Source: CAZTDU01 sp964617355 (GTDB taxonomy: Bacteria > Pseudomonadota > Gammaproteobacteria > Burkholderiales > SG8-39). From it: a stretch of 64,000 bases of DNA. Under the pieces are notes generated by a model. The model searched no databases and was not told the origin of the DNA. It worked only from the letters and a program-made list of their open reading frames with translations. Positions 34,892 through 42,936 of the stretch are shown here, piece after piece; the stretch's first letter is position 1; every line of letters begins with the position of its first letter. Made by a program: the position numbers and the translations under genes. The stretch spans positions 1-64,000 of the forward strand of contig CAZTXP010000037.1 in NCBI GenBank assembly GCA_964617355.1, read 5' to 3'.

Positions 34892-35536
34892 TCAGGCGCG
34901 GCCGTACCCCTCCTGCCGCAACCTTACCGAGAGGTCGGCGCCGTTGACCACCACGCGCGCGATCGAGCGGCCGTAGCCGTCGACCGCGATCCGCCAAACC
35001 TGTACCGCGCCGCTGGAGAGCAGCTGCTGCAGCCGCGCGCGCGCCGCGGCGCCCTGCGGCGTCGAGGGATCAAAGGTCTGCATCCCCGAGAGCACGTAGG
35101 TCACGCCACCCGCCACGAACGACGCGCCATCCACCGCGAGGAACGGCCCCGCAAGCGTGCGCCACGTGCTCGCAGCAGGGGGCGGCACCGGCGCGCCGTA
35201 GGGCGTCGGCGCAACGTAGGCGGGAGGCGGCACGTAGACCGGCGCCGGGACATAGGCCGGCGCGACGTAGGCGGGCGCCACGTAGGCGGGTGCGACGTAA
35301 ACAGGACGCGGCACCACGACCACGCGCGGCGCAGAGTAGGCGACGGCCGGCGCGCCACGGTAGCTAGGCCCGTGGTGATGGTGCGAATGCGCGTGGGAGT
35401 GCGAGTGAGCGTGCGAGCCGCGCGAGGACGACCCGCCGCGCGCCGCGTGCGCTGGAACGCTGGCCACGGCGGCCGCGCCGAGCAGCGCGGCGGCGAACGC
35501 GAGGCGGTGTTTCGCTATCCCGTACATGGCGGGCAT
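34892..35536 (-). CDS. Exported His-rich, repeat-bearing protein with degenerate SNase-like domain
   Basis: A 214-residue secreted protein. After the signal peptide (ends PAHAARGG) come a His/Ser-rich segment (SHAHSHSHAHSHHHH), a Pro/Val/Tyr repeat (YVAPA several times) and a C-terminal domain. That domain resembles staphylococcal nuclease: VDGASF...GG, then G-x-A-A-x-A-x-L-x-x-LL and DGYGRSIARVVVNGADLSVRLRQEGYGRA. Catalytic positions look lost: the usual R-L-x-G-I-D-A-P-E stretch reads VLSGMQTFDP. A binding rather than nuclease role is inferred. The His-rich part could bind metal. Confidence 0.65.
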   Translation of the reverse strand: MPAMYGIAKHRLAFAAALLGAAAVASVPAHAARGGSSSRGSHAHSHSHAHSHHHHGPSYRGAPAVAYSAPRVVVVPRPVYVAPAYVAPAYVAPAYVPAPVYVPPPAYVAPTPYGAPVPPPAASTWRTLAGPFLAVDGASFVAGGVTYVLSGMQTFDPSTPQGAAARARLQQLLSSGAVQVWRIAVDGYGRSIARVVVNGADLSVRLRQEGYGRA

Positions 35537-35567
35537 CCTAAACCCGCCGACCCCGCGGATAAGGACT

Positions 35568-35598
35568 TTTACAATTGCACGACGGGCACCCGCATAAT
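35568..35598 (+). promoter_or_regulatory. Weak candidate promoter for the 35.6-42.9 kb operon
   Basis: TTTACA at 35568-35573 and CATAAT at 35593-35598 are separated by 19 bases, which is long. The region is locally AT-rich and lies about 60 bases before the ATG at 35657. Confidence 0.35.
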
Positions 35599-35656
35599 GG
35601 CGCCTCCCGGCAACTGGCATGCGGCGCCGCAACAGCGGAACCGCCGCGGAGAATTC

Positions 35657-36511
35657 ATGGAAACCATCGCCTTCATCGGCACCGGCATCATGGGCGTGCG
35701 TCAGGCAGCGAACCTCGTGCGCGCCGGCCACCCGCTCGTCGCCTACTCGCGCACGCCGTCGAAGGCCGACCCGCTCGTCGCGCTCGGCGCGACAGTCGCG
35801 CCGACGATCGCCGACGCGGTGAAGGGCGCCGACGTCGTCATCACGCTGATCGGCGCGCCGAAGGACGTCGAGGAGGTGTACTTCCAGCACGTGCTCGGCG
35901 CCGCGAAGCCCGGCGCGCTGCTCATCGACATGACCACCTCGAGCCCGAAGCTCGCCGAGAAGATCGCCACCGCGGCCCGGGCCAACGGCCTGCGCGCGCT
36001 GGACGCGCCGGTCACCGGTGGCGAGCAGGGCGCGCGCGAAGGCACGCTCACCATCCTCTGCGGCGGCACGCAGGAAGACTACGACGCCGCGCTGCCGATC
36101 CTGCAGCGCATGGGAAAGACGATCGCGCGCTTTGGCGGTCCCGGCGCCGGCCAGCGCGCCAAGGCGGTGAACCAGATCATCGTGCAGCAGAACGTGCTCG
36201 CCGCGGTCGAGGGCCTCGCGTTCGGCAAGCGCGCCGGGCTCGATGTCGAGGTACTGCTGCAGACGCTGCAGACCGGCACCGCGGATTCCAAGGCGCTGCG
36301 CTTCCAGGCCACGCGCGCGATCCGCGGCGACTTCACGCCCGGCTTCTACCCGGCGCATGCGCTGAAGGACCTCGAGATCGCGATCGAGGAATCCGACGCC
36401 CTCGGCATGGACCTGCAGGGCCTGAAGAACATGCGGGACCGGTGGAAGGAACTCTTCCGGCGCTACCCCGACGCCAACTCCATTCAAGACATCATCCGCC
36501 TCTATCTCTAG
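35657..36511 (+). CDS. Beta-hydroxyacid dehydrogenase (3-hydroxyisobutyrate dehydrogenase family)
   Basis: A 284-residue NAD(P)-dependent dehydrogenase. The Rossmann motif is FIGTGIMGVRQAANL (the usual G-x-M-x-x-P position reads V-R). The substrate loop is DAPVTGGEQGAREGTL and the catalytic Lys lies in GQRAKAVNQIIV. Family members reduce tartronate or succinate semialdehyde or oxidise 3-hydroxyisobutyrate or 2-(hydroxymethyl)glutarate. It heads a co-oriented run of eight genes. Confidence 0.88.
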   Translation: METIAFIGTGIMGVRQAANLVRAGHPLVAYSRTPSKADPLVALGATVAPTIADAVKGADVVITLIGAPKDVEEVYFQHVLGAAKPGALLIDMTTSSPKLAEKIATAARANGLRALDAPVTGGEQGAREGTLTILCGGTQEDYDAALPILQRMGKTIARFGGPGAGQRAKAVNQIIVQQNVLAAVEGLAFGKRAGLDVEVLLQTLQTGTADSKALRFQATRAIRGDFTPGFYPAHALKDLEIAIEESDALGMDLQGLKNMRDRWKELFRRYPDANSIQDIIRLYL

Positions 36512-36519
36512 GGAACACC

Positions 36520-37437
36520 ATGGCAAAACGTCTCGAGGGCGTCCTCTCGCCCGTCATCACCCCGTTCAAGAAGGACCTCTCGCCGGACCACGACCGCTTC
36601 GTGAAGCACTGCAAGTGGCTGCTGCGTAGCGGCTGCTCCGGGCTCGCGGTGTTCGGCACCAACAGCGAGGCGAACTCGATGGCGGTCGAGGAGAAGCTCG
36701 AACTGCTGGATGCGCTGATCAAGGGCGGCGTGCCCGCCGACGCGCTGATGCCCGGCACCGGCCACTGCGCGCTCACCGACTCGGTGAAGATGACGCGCGA
36801 GGCGGTGCGCATGGGCTGCGCGGGCGTGCTGATGCTGCCGCCGTTCTACTACAAGGGCGTGCCGGACGAGGGGCTCTTCCGCAACTTCGCCGAGATCGTC
36901 GAGCGCGTGGGCGACGACCGCCTGCGCCTCTACCTGTACCACATCCCCCCGGTGGCGAACGTGCCCATCACGCTGGAGCTGATCGACAGGCTGATCACGC
37001 GCTACCCCGGCATCGTCGTCGGCGCGAAGGATTCCTCCGGCGACTGGTCGAACACCAAGGCGGTGCTCGATCGCTTCAAGGACCGCGGCTTCGACGTCTT
37101 CCCCGGCAGCGAGGTGTTCCTGCTCGATGGCCTGCGCGCCGGCGGCAAGGGCTGCATCACCGCGACCGGCAACGTGAACCCCGGCCCGATCAACGAAGTG
37201 TTCAAGAACTGGCGCGGCCCCGATGCGGATCGGCTTCAGGCCGGCATCACCGCGACGCGCTCGATCGTGCAGAAGGTGCCGATGATCCCGGCGCTGAAGG
37301 CGATCACCGCGCACTTCGGCAACGACCCGGCGTGGAAGACGGTGCGCCCGCCGCTCGTCGAGCTGTCGGACGCGCACGAGAAGCAGGTGATCACCGAACT
37401 GAAGTCGGCCGGCTTCTCGATGCCGGGCCTAGCCTAA
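36520..37437 (+). CDS. DapA-family lyase/aldolase
   Basis: A 305-residue class I TIM-barrel enzyme of the dihydrodipicolinate-synthase family. The N-terminal motif is VLSPVITPFKKDLSPDHDRF. The Schiff-base Lys lies in IVVGAKDSSGDW and the Tyr in LYLYHIPPVANVPI; the GTNSEANSM loop replaces the usual GTTGE-S/T. The divergence suggests a catabolic aldolase or dehydratase, not lysine biosynthesis. It lies eight bases after the dehydrogenase gene. Confidence 0.87.
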   Translation: MAKRLEGVLSPVITPFKKDLSPDHDRFVKHCKWLLRSGCSGLAVFGTNSEANSMAVEEKLELLDALIKGGVPADALMPGTGHCALTDSVKMTREAVRMGCAGVLMLPPFYYKGVPDEGLFRNFAEIVERVGDDRLRLYLYHIPPVANVPITLELIDRLITRYPGIVVGAKDSSGDWSNTKAVLDRFKDRGFDVFPGSEVFLLDGLRAGGKGCITATGNVNPGPINEVFKNWRGPDADRLQAGITATRSIVQKVPMIPALKAITAHFGNDPAWKTVRPPLVELSDAHEKQVITELKSAGFSMPGLA

Positions 37438-37441
37438 CCCC

Positions 37442-38404
37442 ATGCGCCGCGCCCTCGCCGCCATCGCGCTCGCCGCCGTCACAGGCATCGCGGGCGCCCA
37501 GGACACCTTCCCCTCGCGCACCGTGCGCATGATCGTGCCGTTCGCGCCCGGCGGCGGCATCGACGTGCTCGGCCGCGCGATCGGCCAGAAGCTCTCCGAG
37601 CGCTGGAAGCAGCCGGTGGTAATCGAGAACCGCCCCGGCGCGAGCGGCGCGATCGGCACCGAGCTCGCCGCCAAGGCGCCGGCCGACGGCTACACGCTCC
37701 TCATGTCGGTGAACACCATCGTCATGGTGCCGAGCCTCAGCCCGAAGGCGCCCTACGACCCGGTGAAGGACTTCGCGCCGGTGTCCACGGTCGCGCTCGG
37801 GCGCCTGTCGCTGGTCGCGCATCCGTCGCTCGGCGTGAAGAGCGTCGCCGAGCTGCTTGCCCATGCGAAGAAGGACCCGGGCAAGCTGAACTACGGCTCG
37901 CCCGGCAACGGCACGCCGCACCACCTGTCGATGGAGCTCTTCAAGCAGCGCACCGGCTTCGAGATCACGCACATCCCGTACAAGGGCTCGGACGGGTTCC
38001 TGGCCGGCATCCTCTCGGGCCAGACGCAGGCGGTGTTCATGCCGATCCACCAGGCGCTGGCGCAGGTGCAGGCCGGCAAGCTGGTGATGCTCGCCGCGGG
38101 CGGCAAGGAACGCGCCTCGGTGACGCCGAACGTGCCCTCGCTCGCCGAGGCCGCCGGGATCTCCGACATGGACGTGGACATGTGGTACGCGGCCTACCTC
38201 CCGGCCGGCACGCCGCGCGAGATCGTGCAGCGCGTGAACGCGGACATCAATGCGGTGCTGAAGATGCCCGAGGTCGCCGAGACGCTCGGCAAGCAGGGGC
38301 TCACGCCGATGGGCGGCGCGAGCGAGGCGCTCGCGGCGATCACGGTTGCCGACCTCGCGCGCTGGGCGCGGGTCATATCGAACGCGAAGATCAAGGCGGA
38401 CTGA
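37442..38404 (+). CDS. Bug-family (TctC-like) periplasmic receptor
   Basis: A 320-residue receptor with signal MRRALAAIALAAVTGIAGAQ. The blocks FPSRTVRMIVPFAPGGGIDVLGRAIGQKL, VIENRPGASGAIGTELAAKA and ITHIPYKGSDGFLAG are diagnostic. It is inserted in the catabolic operon, so its ligand is probably the operon's substrate, likely a carboxylate. Confidence 0.9.
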   Translation: MRRALAAIALAAVTGIAGAQDTFPSRTVRMIVPFAPGGGIDVLGRAIGQKLSERWKQPVVIENRPGASGAIGTELAAKAPADGYTLLMSVNTIVMVPSLSPKAPYDPVKDFAPVSTVALGRLSLVAHPSLGVKSVAELLAHAKKDPGKLNYGSPGNGTPHHLSMELFKQRTGFEITHIPYKGSDGFLAGILSGQTQAVFMPIHQALAQVQAGKLVMLAAGGKERASVTPNVPSLAEAAGISDMDVDMWYAAYLPAGTPREIVQRVNADINAVLKMPEVAETLGKQGLTPMGGASEALAAITVADLARWARVISNAKIKAD

Positions 38405-38406
38405 AC

Positions 38407-39645
38407 ATGCACGCGATCATCGTCGGCGGCGGCATCGGCGGGCTCACGCTCGCGCTCGCGCTGCACAAGGCCGGCATCTCCTGCAAGGTCTACGAATCCA
38501 CCCCGGAGCTGCGCGCCATCGGCGTCGGCATCAACCTGCTGCCGCACTCGACGAAGGTCCTCGACGAGCTCGGCCTGCAGGACGAACTCGCACGCGTCGC
38601 CGTCACCACCAGGGAAGCGGCCTTCTTCAACCGCTTCGGCCAGTTCGTGCACCGCGAGCCCTCCGGCACCTACGCGGGCTACCCATGGCCGCAGTTCTCG
38701 ATCCATCGCGGCGACCTGCAGATGGTGCTCGCGGCCGAGGTGCAGAAGCGCCTTCCGCCCGGCACGCTGGTCACCGGCTGGAAGTGCACCGGCTTCACGC
38801 AGGACGAGCGCTCCGCGACCGCCAGCTTCGTCGACGCCGCCGGCCACGCGCTGCCGCCGCAGTCGGGCGACGTGGTCATCGCCTGCGACGGCCTGCACTC
38901 CGTGATCCGCAAGAAACTCCACCCGGACGAAGGCGAGCCGCGCTACTCGGGCGTCAACATGTGGCGCGGCGTGACGCGCTGGAAACCCTTCCTCTCCGGC
39001 GCGAGCATGACGCGCGTCGGCTGGCTGGTGCCGGGCAAGATGGTGATCTACCCGATCCGCAACAACGTCGACGCCGAGGGCCGCCAGCTGGTGAACTGGG
39101 TAGCCGAGGTGACGACGCCCAAGTACGAGAAGCGCGACTGGAACCGCCTCGGCAAGCTGGAGGACTTCCTGCCGGTGTACGCCGACTGGAAATTCGACTG
39201 GCTCGACGTGCCCGCGTTCCTGAAGGCCTCGGACATCATCCTCGAGTTCCCGATGATCGACCAGGACCCGCTGCCGTTCTGGACCAAGGGCCGCGTCACG
39301 CTGCTGGGCGACGCCGCGCACCCGATGTACCCGCGCGGCTCCAACGGCGCCGGGCAGGCGATCCTCGATGCGCAAGCGCTGGTCGACGCCTTCGTCGCGG
39401 AACGCGACCCGGTGCGCGCGCTCGCCGCCTACGAGGCGAAGCGCCTGCCGGCCACCTCCGAGGTGGTGCTCACCAACCGCAAGAACCCGCCCGACGCCAT
39501 CCTGCGCGAAGTCTGGCAGCGCACCGGCGACAAGCCCTTCAAGAACATCGACGACGTGATCACGAAGGACGAGATCATGGCGATCTCGGACGGCTACAAG
39601 AAGGTCGCGGGCTACGACAAGGCGGCGGTCGCCGCGGGGAGGTAG
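38407..39645 (+). CDS. FAD-dependent monooxygenase
   Basis: A 412-residue group A flavin hydroxylase. It shows IIVGGGIGGLTLALALHKAG, the DG motif GDVVIACDGLHSVIRKKL and the FAD ribityl motif VTLLGDAAHPMYPRGSNGAGQAILDAQAL. Family members hydroxylate aromatic or heteroaromatic acids (salicylate, 6-hydroxynicotinate). It starts two bases after the Bug stop and is followed closely by the small barrel protein. Confidence 0.9.
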   Translation: MHAIIVGGGIGGLTLALALHKAGISCKVYESTPELRAIGVGINLLPHSTKVLDELGLQDELARVAVTTREAAFFNRFGQFVHREPSGTYAGYPWPQFSIHRGDLQMVLAAEVQKRLPPGTLVTGWKCTGFTQDERSATASFVDAAGHALPPQSGDVVIACDGLHSVIRKKLHPDEGEPRYSGVNMWRGVTRWKPFLSGASMTRVGWLVPGKMVIYPIRNNVDAEGRQLVNWVAEVTTPKYEKRDWNRLGKLEDFLPVYADWKFDWLDVPAFLKASDIILEFPMIDQDPLPFWTKGRVTLLGDAAHPMYPRGSNGAGQAILDAQALVDAFVAERDPVRALAAYEAKRLPATSEVVLTNRKNPPDAILREVWQRTGDKPFKNIDDVITKDEIMAISDGYKKVAGYDKAAVAAGR

Positions 39646-39647
39646 CG

Positions 39648-40013
39648 ATGGCGCAGGAACCGCTCGCGCGCAAGGGCAACTACCTGCACATCTACGACTT
39701 CAAGGTCGTGGCCGACAAGATCGACGAGTTCGTGCGCCTGTTCAACGAGTTCGACTACGGCGACGACAATCCGATGCACAAGTCGAGCGCGCAGGTGAAG
39801 GACGGCGTGCTGGTGCAGGACGTCGCCGACCCGACGCACTTCTGGCTGGTCGCCGAGTGGGCCGACATCGAGGTGCACGCGCGCATCCGCAAGGTGCTGG
39901 TCGAGATGAAGCCCGCGTTCATCCAGCACATCGAGGGCGGCAGGTTCGTGCCCGCCTACGGCAAGGTGGTGTCTGCGACGCCACAGGAGATCCTCGACAA
40001 GGCGAAGGGCTGA
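39648..40013 (+). CDS. Small dimeric alpha/beta-barrel-like protein
   Basis: A 121-residue protein (core LHIYDFKVVADKIDEFVRLFNEFDYGDD...HFWLVAEWADIEVHARIRKVLVEMKPAFIQHIEG). The pattern fits the ferredoxin-like dimeric barrel class that includes antibiotic-monooxygenase-like proteins. It starts two bases after the FAD monooxygenase stop, with GGGGAGG as ribosome site. Probably an accessory of the same reaction; no function assigned. Confidence 0.65.
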   Translation: MAQEPLARKGNYLHIYDFKVVADKIDEFVRLFNEFDYGDDNPMHKSSAQVKDGVLVQDVADPTHFWLVAEWADIEVHARIRKVLVEMKPAFIQHIEGGRFVPAYGKVVSATPQEILDKAKG

Positions 40014-40072
40014 AGCACGGCCCTCGGGCGTCCGGGATCGACCCGTCTGCAAACCGAGAGGTGGACAGGACC

Positions 40073-40936
40073 ATGACGACCCTGAAAGCGATGCTGGCCG
40101 CCGGCGACTTCGTCGTCGCGCCCGGCGTGTTCGAGATGTTCTCGGCGAAGATCGCCGACCGCATGGCCTTCAAGGCCCTCTACATGACGGGCTACGGCAT
40201 CTCGGCCTCGCACCTCGGCGTGGCCGACGCCGGCCTCGTCACCTACCGCGACATGGTGGAGCGCGCGCGCACCATCGCTTCCGGCACCTCGAAGCCCTTG
40301 ATCGCGGACGCCGACACCGGCTTCGGCGGCTTGCTCAACGTGCGCGAGACCGTGCGCGGCTACGAGGCTGCCGGCGTGCAGGCGGTGCAGATCGAGGACC
40401 AGGAAGTGCCGAAGAAATGCGGGCATACGCCGAACCGGCGCGTCGTGCCGCTCGCGGACGCGGTGCGCCGCATCGAGGTGGCGGTGGACGCGCGGCGCAG
40501 CACCGACACGCTCGTCATCGCGAGGACGGATGCGCGCACGGGCCTCGGGCTTGACGAAGCCATCGCGCGCGGCAAGGCCTTCGCCAAGGCCGGCGCAGAC
40601 ATCCTCTTCATCGAAGCGCCGGAGTCCGAGGACGAGTTCCGCCGCGTCGGAGACGCGCTGGCAGGGGAGGCGAAGCTGCTCGCCAACATGGTGCCCACCG
40701 GCAAGTCGCCGGTCGTCGCTGCGGAAAAACTCAAGGCCTTCGGCTTCTCGATCGCCATCTACCCGAGCGCCGGCATGGGCACGGCCTGCGCGGCGCTCGA
40801 CGCGGCGTATCGCTACCTGCTCGAGCACGGCAGCACCGAGGGTTCGCCGGTGCCGGCCTACGACATGAAGCAGCTGCATGAACTGGTCGGCTTCCCGGAC
40901 GTCTGGGACTTCGAGAAGAAATACGTCGAGCGATGA
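40073..40936 (+). CDS. Isocitrate lyase/PEP mutase family carboxylic-acid lyase
   Basis: A 287-residue barrel enzyme. It has MTGYGISASHLG, the Mg-binding DADTGFGG, the catalytic-loop motif KKCGH and IARTDAR. These features agree with C-C lyases such as 2-methylisocitrate and 2,3-dimethylmalate lyase, or with oxaloacetate decarboxylase. It is coupled (4-base overlap) to a LeuC-like gene, so its substrate is probably a substituted malate formed by the LeuCD-like hydratase. Confidence 0.87.
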   Translation: MTTLKAMLAAGDFVVAPGVFEMFSAKIADRMAFKALYMTGYGISASHLGVADAGLVTYRDMVERARTIASGTSKPLIADADTGFGGLLNVRETVRGYEAAGVQAVQIEDQEVPKKCGHTPNRRVVPLADAVRRIEVAVDARRSTDTLVIARTDARTGLGLDEAIARGKAFAKAGADILFIEAPESEDEFRRVGDALAGEAKLLANMVPTGKSPVVAAEKLKAFGFSIAIYPSAGMGTACAALDAAYRYLLEHGSTEGSPVPAYDMKQLHELVGFPDVWDFEKKYVER

Positions 40937-42312
40937 AGACGCTGTTCGCCAAGGTCTGGGACGCGCACGTGGTCGCCGACCTCGGCGGCGGCGTCGCGCT
41001 CTTGCACATCGACCGCCACCTGCAGCACGACCTCGGCGGCGGGCGCTCGCTCGAGTCGCTGCGCAAGCGGGGCCTGAAGGTGCGCAATCCCGAACTCACG
41101 TTCGCCACCGCCGACCACGTGGTCGAGACCGAACCCGGCGTGAAGGGCAGCCGGCACGACTGGGCGATCAAGCTGCTGGATTCGCTTCGCACCGAGACCA
41201 AGGCCGCGGGCGTGCGCCTCTTCGACGTCGGCGAGGACGGGCAAGGCATCGTGCACGTGGTGGCGCCGGAACTCGGCATCACCCTGCCCGGCCTCACCGC
41301 GGTCTGCGGCGACAGCCACACCTGCACCAACGGCGGCATCGGCGCGATGGGCTTCGGCATCGGCGCCACCGAGATCGTGCACGTGCTCGCCACGCAGTGC
41401 CTCGTCCAGTCGCGGCCCAGGACCATGCGCGCGAGCTTCGACGGCGAGCGCCGCCCGGGCGTGCACGCGAAGGACCTCATCCTCGCGCTCGCCGGCCGCA
41501 TCGGCACCGCGGGCGGCGTCGGCCACGCGATCGAGTACGCCGGCCCTGCGATCCGCGCGCTCGGCGTGGAGGAACGCCTCACGCTCTGCAACCTCACCGT
41601 GGAACTCGGCGCGAAGATCGGCATGGTGGCGCCGGACGCGACCACCATCGACTGGCTGCGCGGCCGCCGCTTCGCACCGAAGGATCGCGCTTTCGACGCC
41701 GCCGCCGAGCAATGGCTCGCGCTCGCCACCGACGCCGGCGCGAGCTTCGACCGCGAGGTCGCGCTCGACGCTTCGGCGATCGCACCGCAAGTGACATGGG
41801 GCACCAGCCCCGAGGACGTCATCGCCGTCGATGGGCGCATCCCCTCGCCCGCCAGCGACGCGAAGCGCGAGGCGCTCGCCTACATGGGCCTCGACGCGGG
41901 CGCGCCGCTCGCCGGCACGAAGGTGGACCGCGTGTTCATCGGCTCGTGCACCAACTCGCGCCTGCCCGACCTGCGCGCAGCCGCCGCCGTGGCGAAGGGT
42001 CGCAAGGTCGCGAAGCACGTGCGCGCGTGGGTGGTGCCCGGCTCGGTGGCGACGCAGCGCGCCGCCGAAGCGGAGGGCCTGCACGAAGTCTTCCGCGCCG
42101 CCGGCTTCGAGTGGCGCGACCCGGGATGTTCGCTCTGCGTCGGCGCGAACGGCGAGCTGGTCGAGCGCGAAGCGCGCTGCGTGTCGACCTCGAACCGCAA
42201 CTTCGTCGGCCGCCAGGGCCCGGGCGCGCGCACGCACCTCGCGAGCCCCGTCACCGCCGCCGCGAGCGCGATCGCCGGCGTGATCGCCGACCCGAGGGAG
42301 TTCCTGTCGTGA
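40933..42312 (+). CDS. LeuC-like large subunit of an aconitase-family hydratase
   Basis: A 459-residue iron-sulfur dehydratase. Cluster and active-site motifs are GDSHTCTNGGIGAMGFGIG, FIGSCTNSRLPDLR and DPGCSLCVGANGE, followed by STSNRNFVGRQG. The sequence differs from normal LeuC in places (LLHIDRHLQHDLGGG; TCTNG instead of TSTHG). Its operon with a C-C lyase, an FAD monooxygenase and a Bug receptor argues for a catabolic paralogue, not leucine biosynthesis. Confidence 0.85.
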   Translation: MKTLFAKVWDAHVVADLGGGVALLHIDRHLQHDLGGGRSLESLRKRGLKVRNPELTFATADHVVETEPGVKGSRHDWAIKLLDSLRTETKAAGVRLFDVGEDGQGIVHVVAPELGITLPGLTAVCGDSHTCTNGGIGAMGFGIGATEIVHVLATQCLVQSRPRTMRASFDGERRPGVHAKDLILALAGRIGTAGGVGHAIEYAGPAIRALGVEERLTLCNLTVELGAKIGMVAPDATTIDWLRGRRFAPKDRAFDAAAEQWLALATDAGASFDREVALDASAIAPQVTWGTSPEDVIAVDGRIPSPASDAKREALAYMGLDAGAPLAGTKVDRVFIGSCTNSRLPDLRAAAAVAKGRKVAKHVRAWVVPGSVATQRAAEAEGLHEVFRAAGFEWRDPGCSLCVGANGELVEREARCVSTSNRNFVGRQGPGARTHLASPVTAAASAIAGVIADPREFLS

Positions 42313-42917
42313 CGCCCTTCACCACGCTCACCGCGATCGCGGCGCATTACCCGAAGCCGAACGTCGACACCGACCTCATCATCCGCGTCGAGCGCTGCGC
42401 GCAGGTGCCGAAGAACGAGCTCGGCCCCTGGGCCTTCGAGATGGCGCGCTACAAGCCCGACGGCAGCGAAAACCCGGACTTCGTGCTGAACCGCGCACCA
42501 TGGCGCGAGGCCCGGATCCTCGTCGGCGCCGAGAACTTCGGCTGCGGCAGCTCGCGCGAGATGGCGGTGTGGGCGCTCGCGGGCATGGGCATCCGCTGCG
42601 TGATCGCGCCCTCGTTCGGCCAGATCTTCTTCGACAACTGCTTCCAGAACGGCCTGCTCGCGATCCGCCTGCCCGCCGACGCGCACGCCGTGCTGGCGAA
42701 GCGCGCGTCCGACCCGAGGGATTGCACCTTCACGGTGGACCTCGCCGCGCAGACCATCGACGGGCGGATCCCGTTCGACGTCGACCCGCTGAGGAAGAAG
42801 ATGCTGCTCGAGGGCCTTGACGAGATCGGCCTCACGCTGTCGCGCGAAGCCGAGATCGCCGCCTTCCAGCGCCGCGACCGCGACGCGCGGCCGTGGGTGT
42901 ACGCGCCCGGCGCCTAG
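42309..42917 (+). CDS. LeuD-like small subunit of an aconitase-family hydratase
   Basis: A 202-residue swivel-domain subunit. Landmarks are KPNVDTDLIIRVERC, GAENFGCGSSREMAVWALAGMGIRCVIAPSFGQIFFDNCFQNGLLAI. It starts at a GTG overlapping the large-subunit stop (GTGA) and forms the enzyme with it. Last gene of the operon; the kinase gene follows after 19 bases. Confidence 0.88.
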   Translation: MTPFTTLTAIAAHYPKPNVDTDLIIRVERCAQVPKNELGPWAFEMARYKPDGSENPDFVLNRAPWREARILVGAENFGCGSSREMAVWALAGMGIRCVIAPSFGQIFFDNCFQNGLLAIRLPADAHAVLAKRASDPRDCTFTVDLAAQTIDGRIPFDVDPLRKKMLLEGLDEIGLTLSREAEIAAFQRRDRDARPWVYAPGA

Positions 42918-42936
42918 GCGAGGACCGGCCGCCTCC

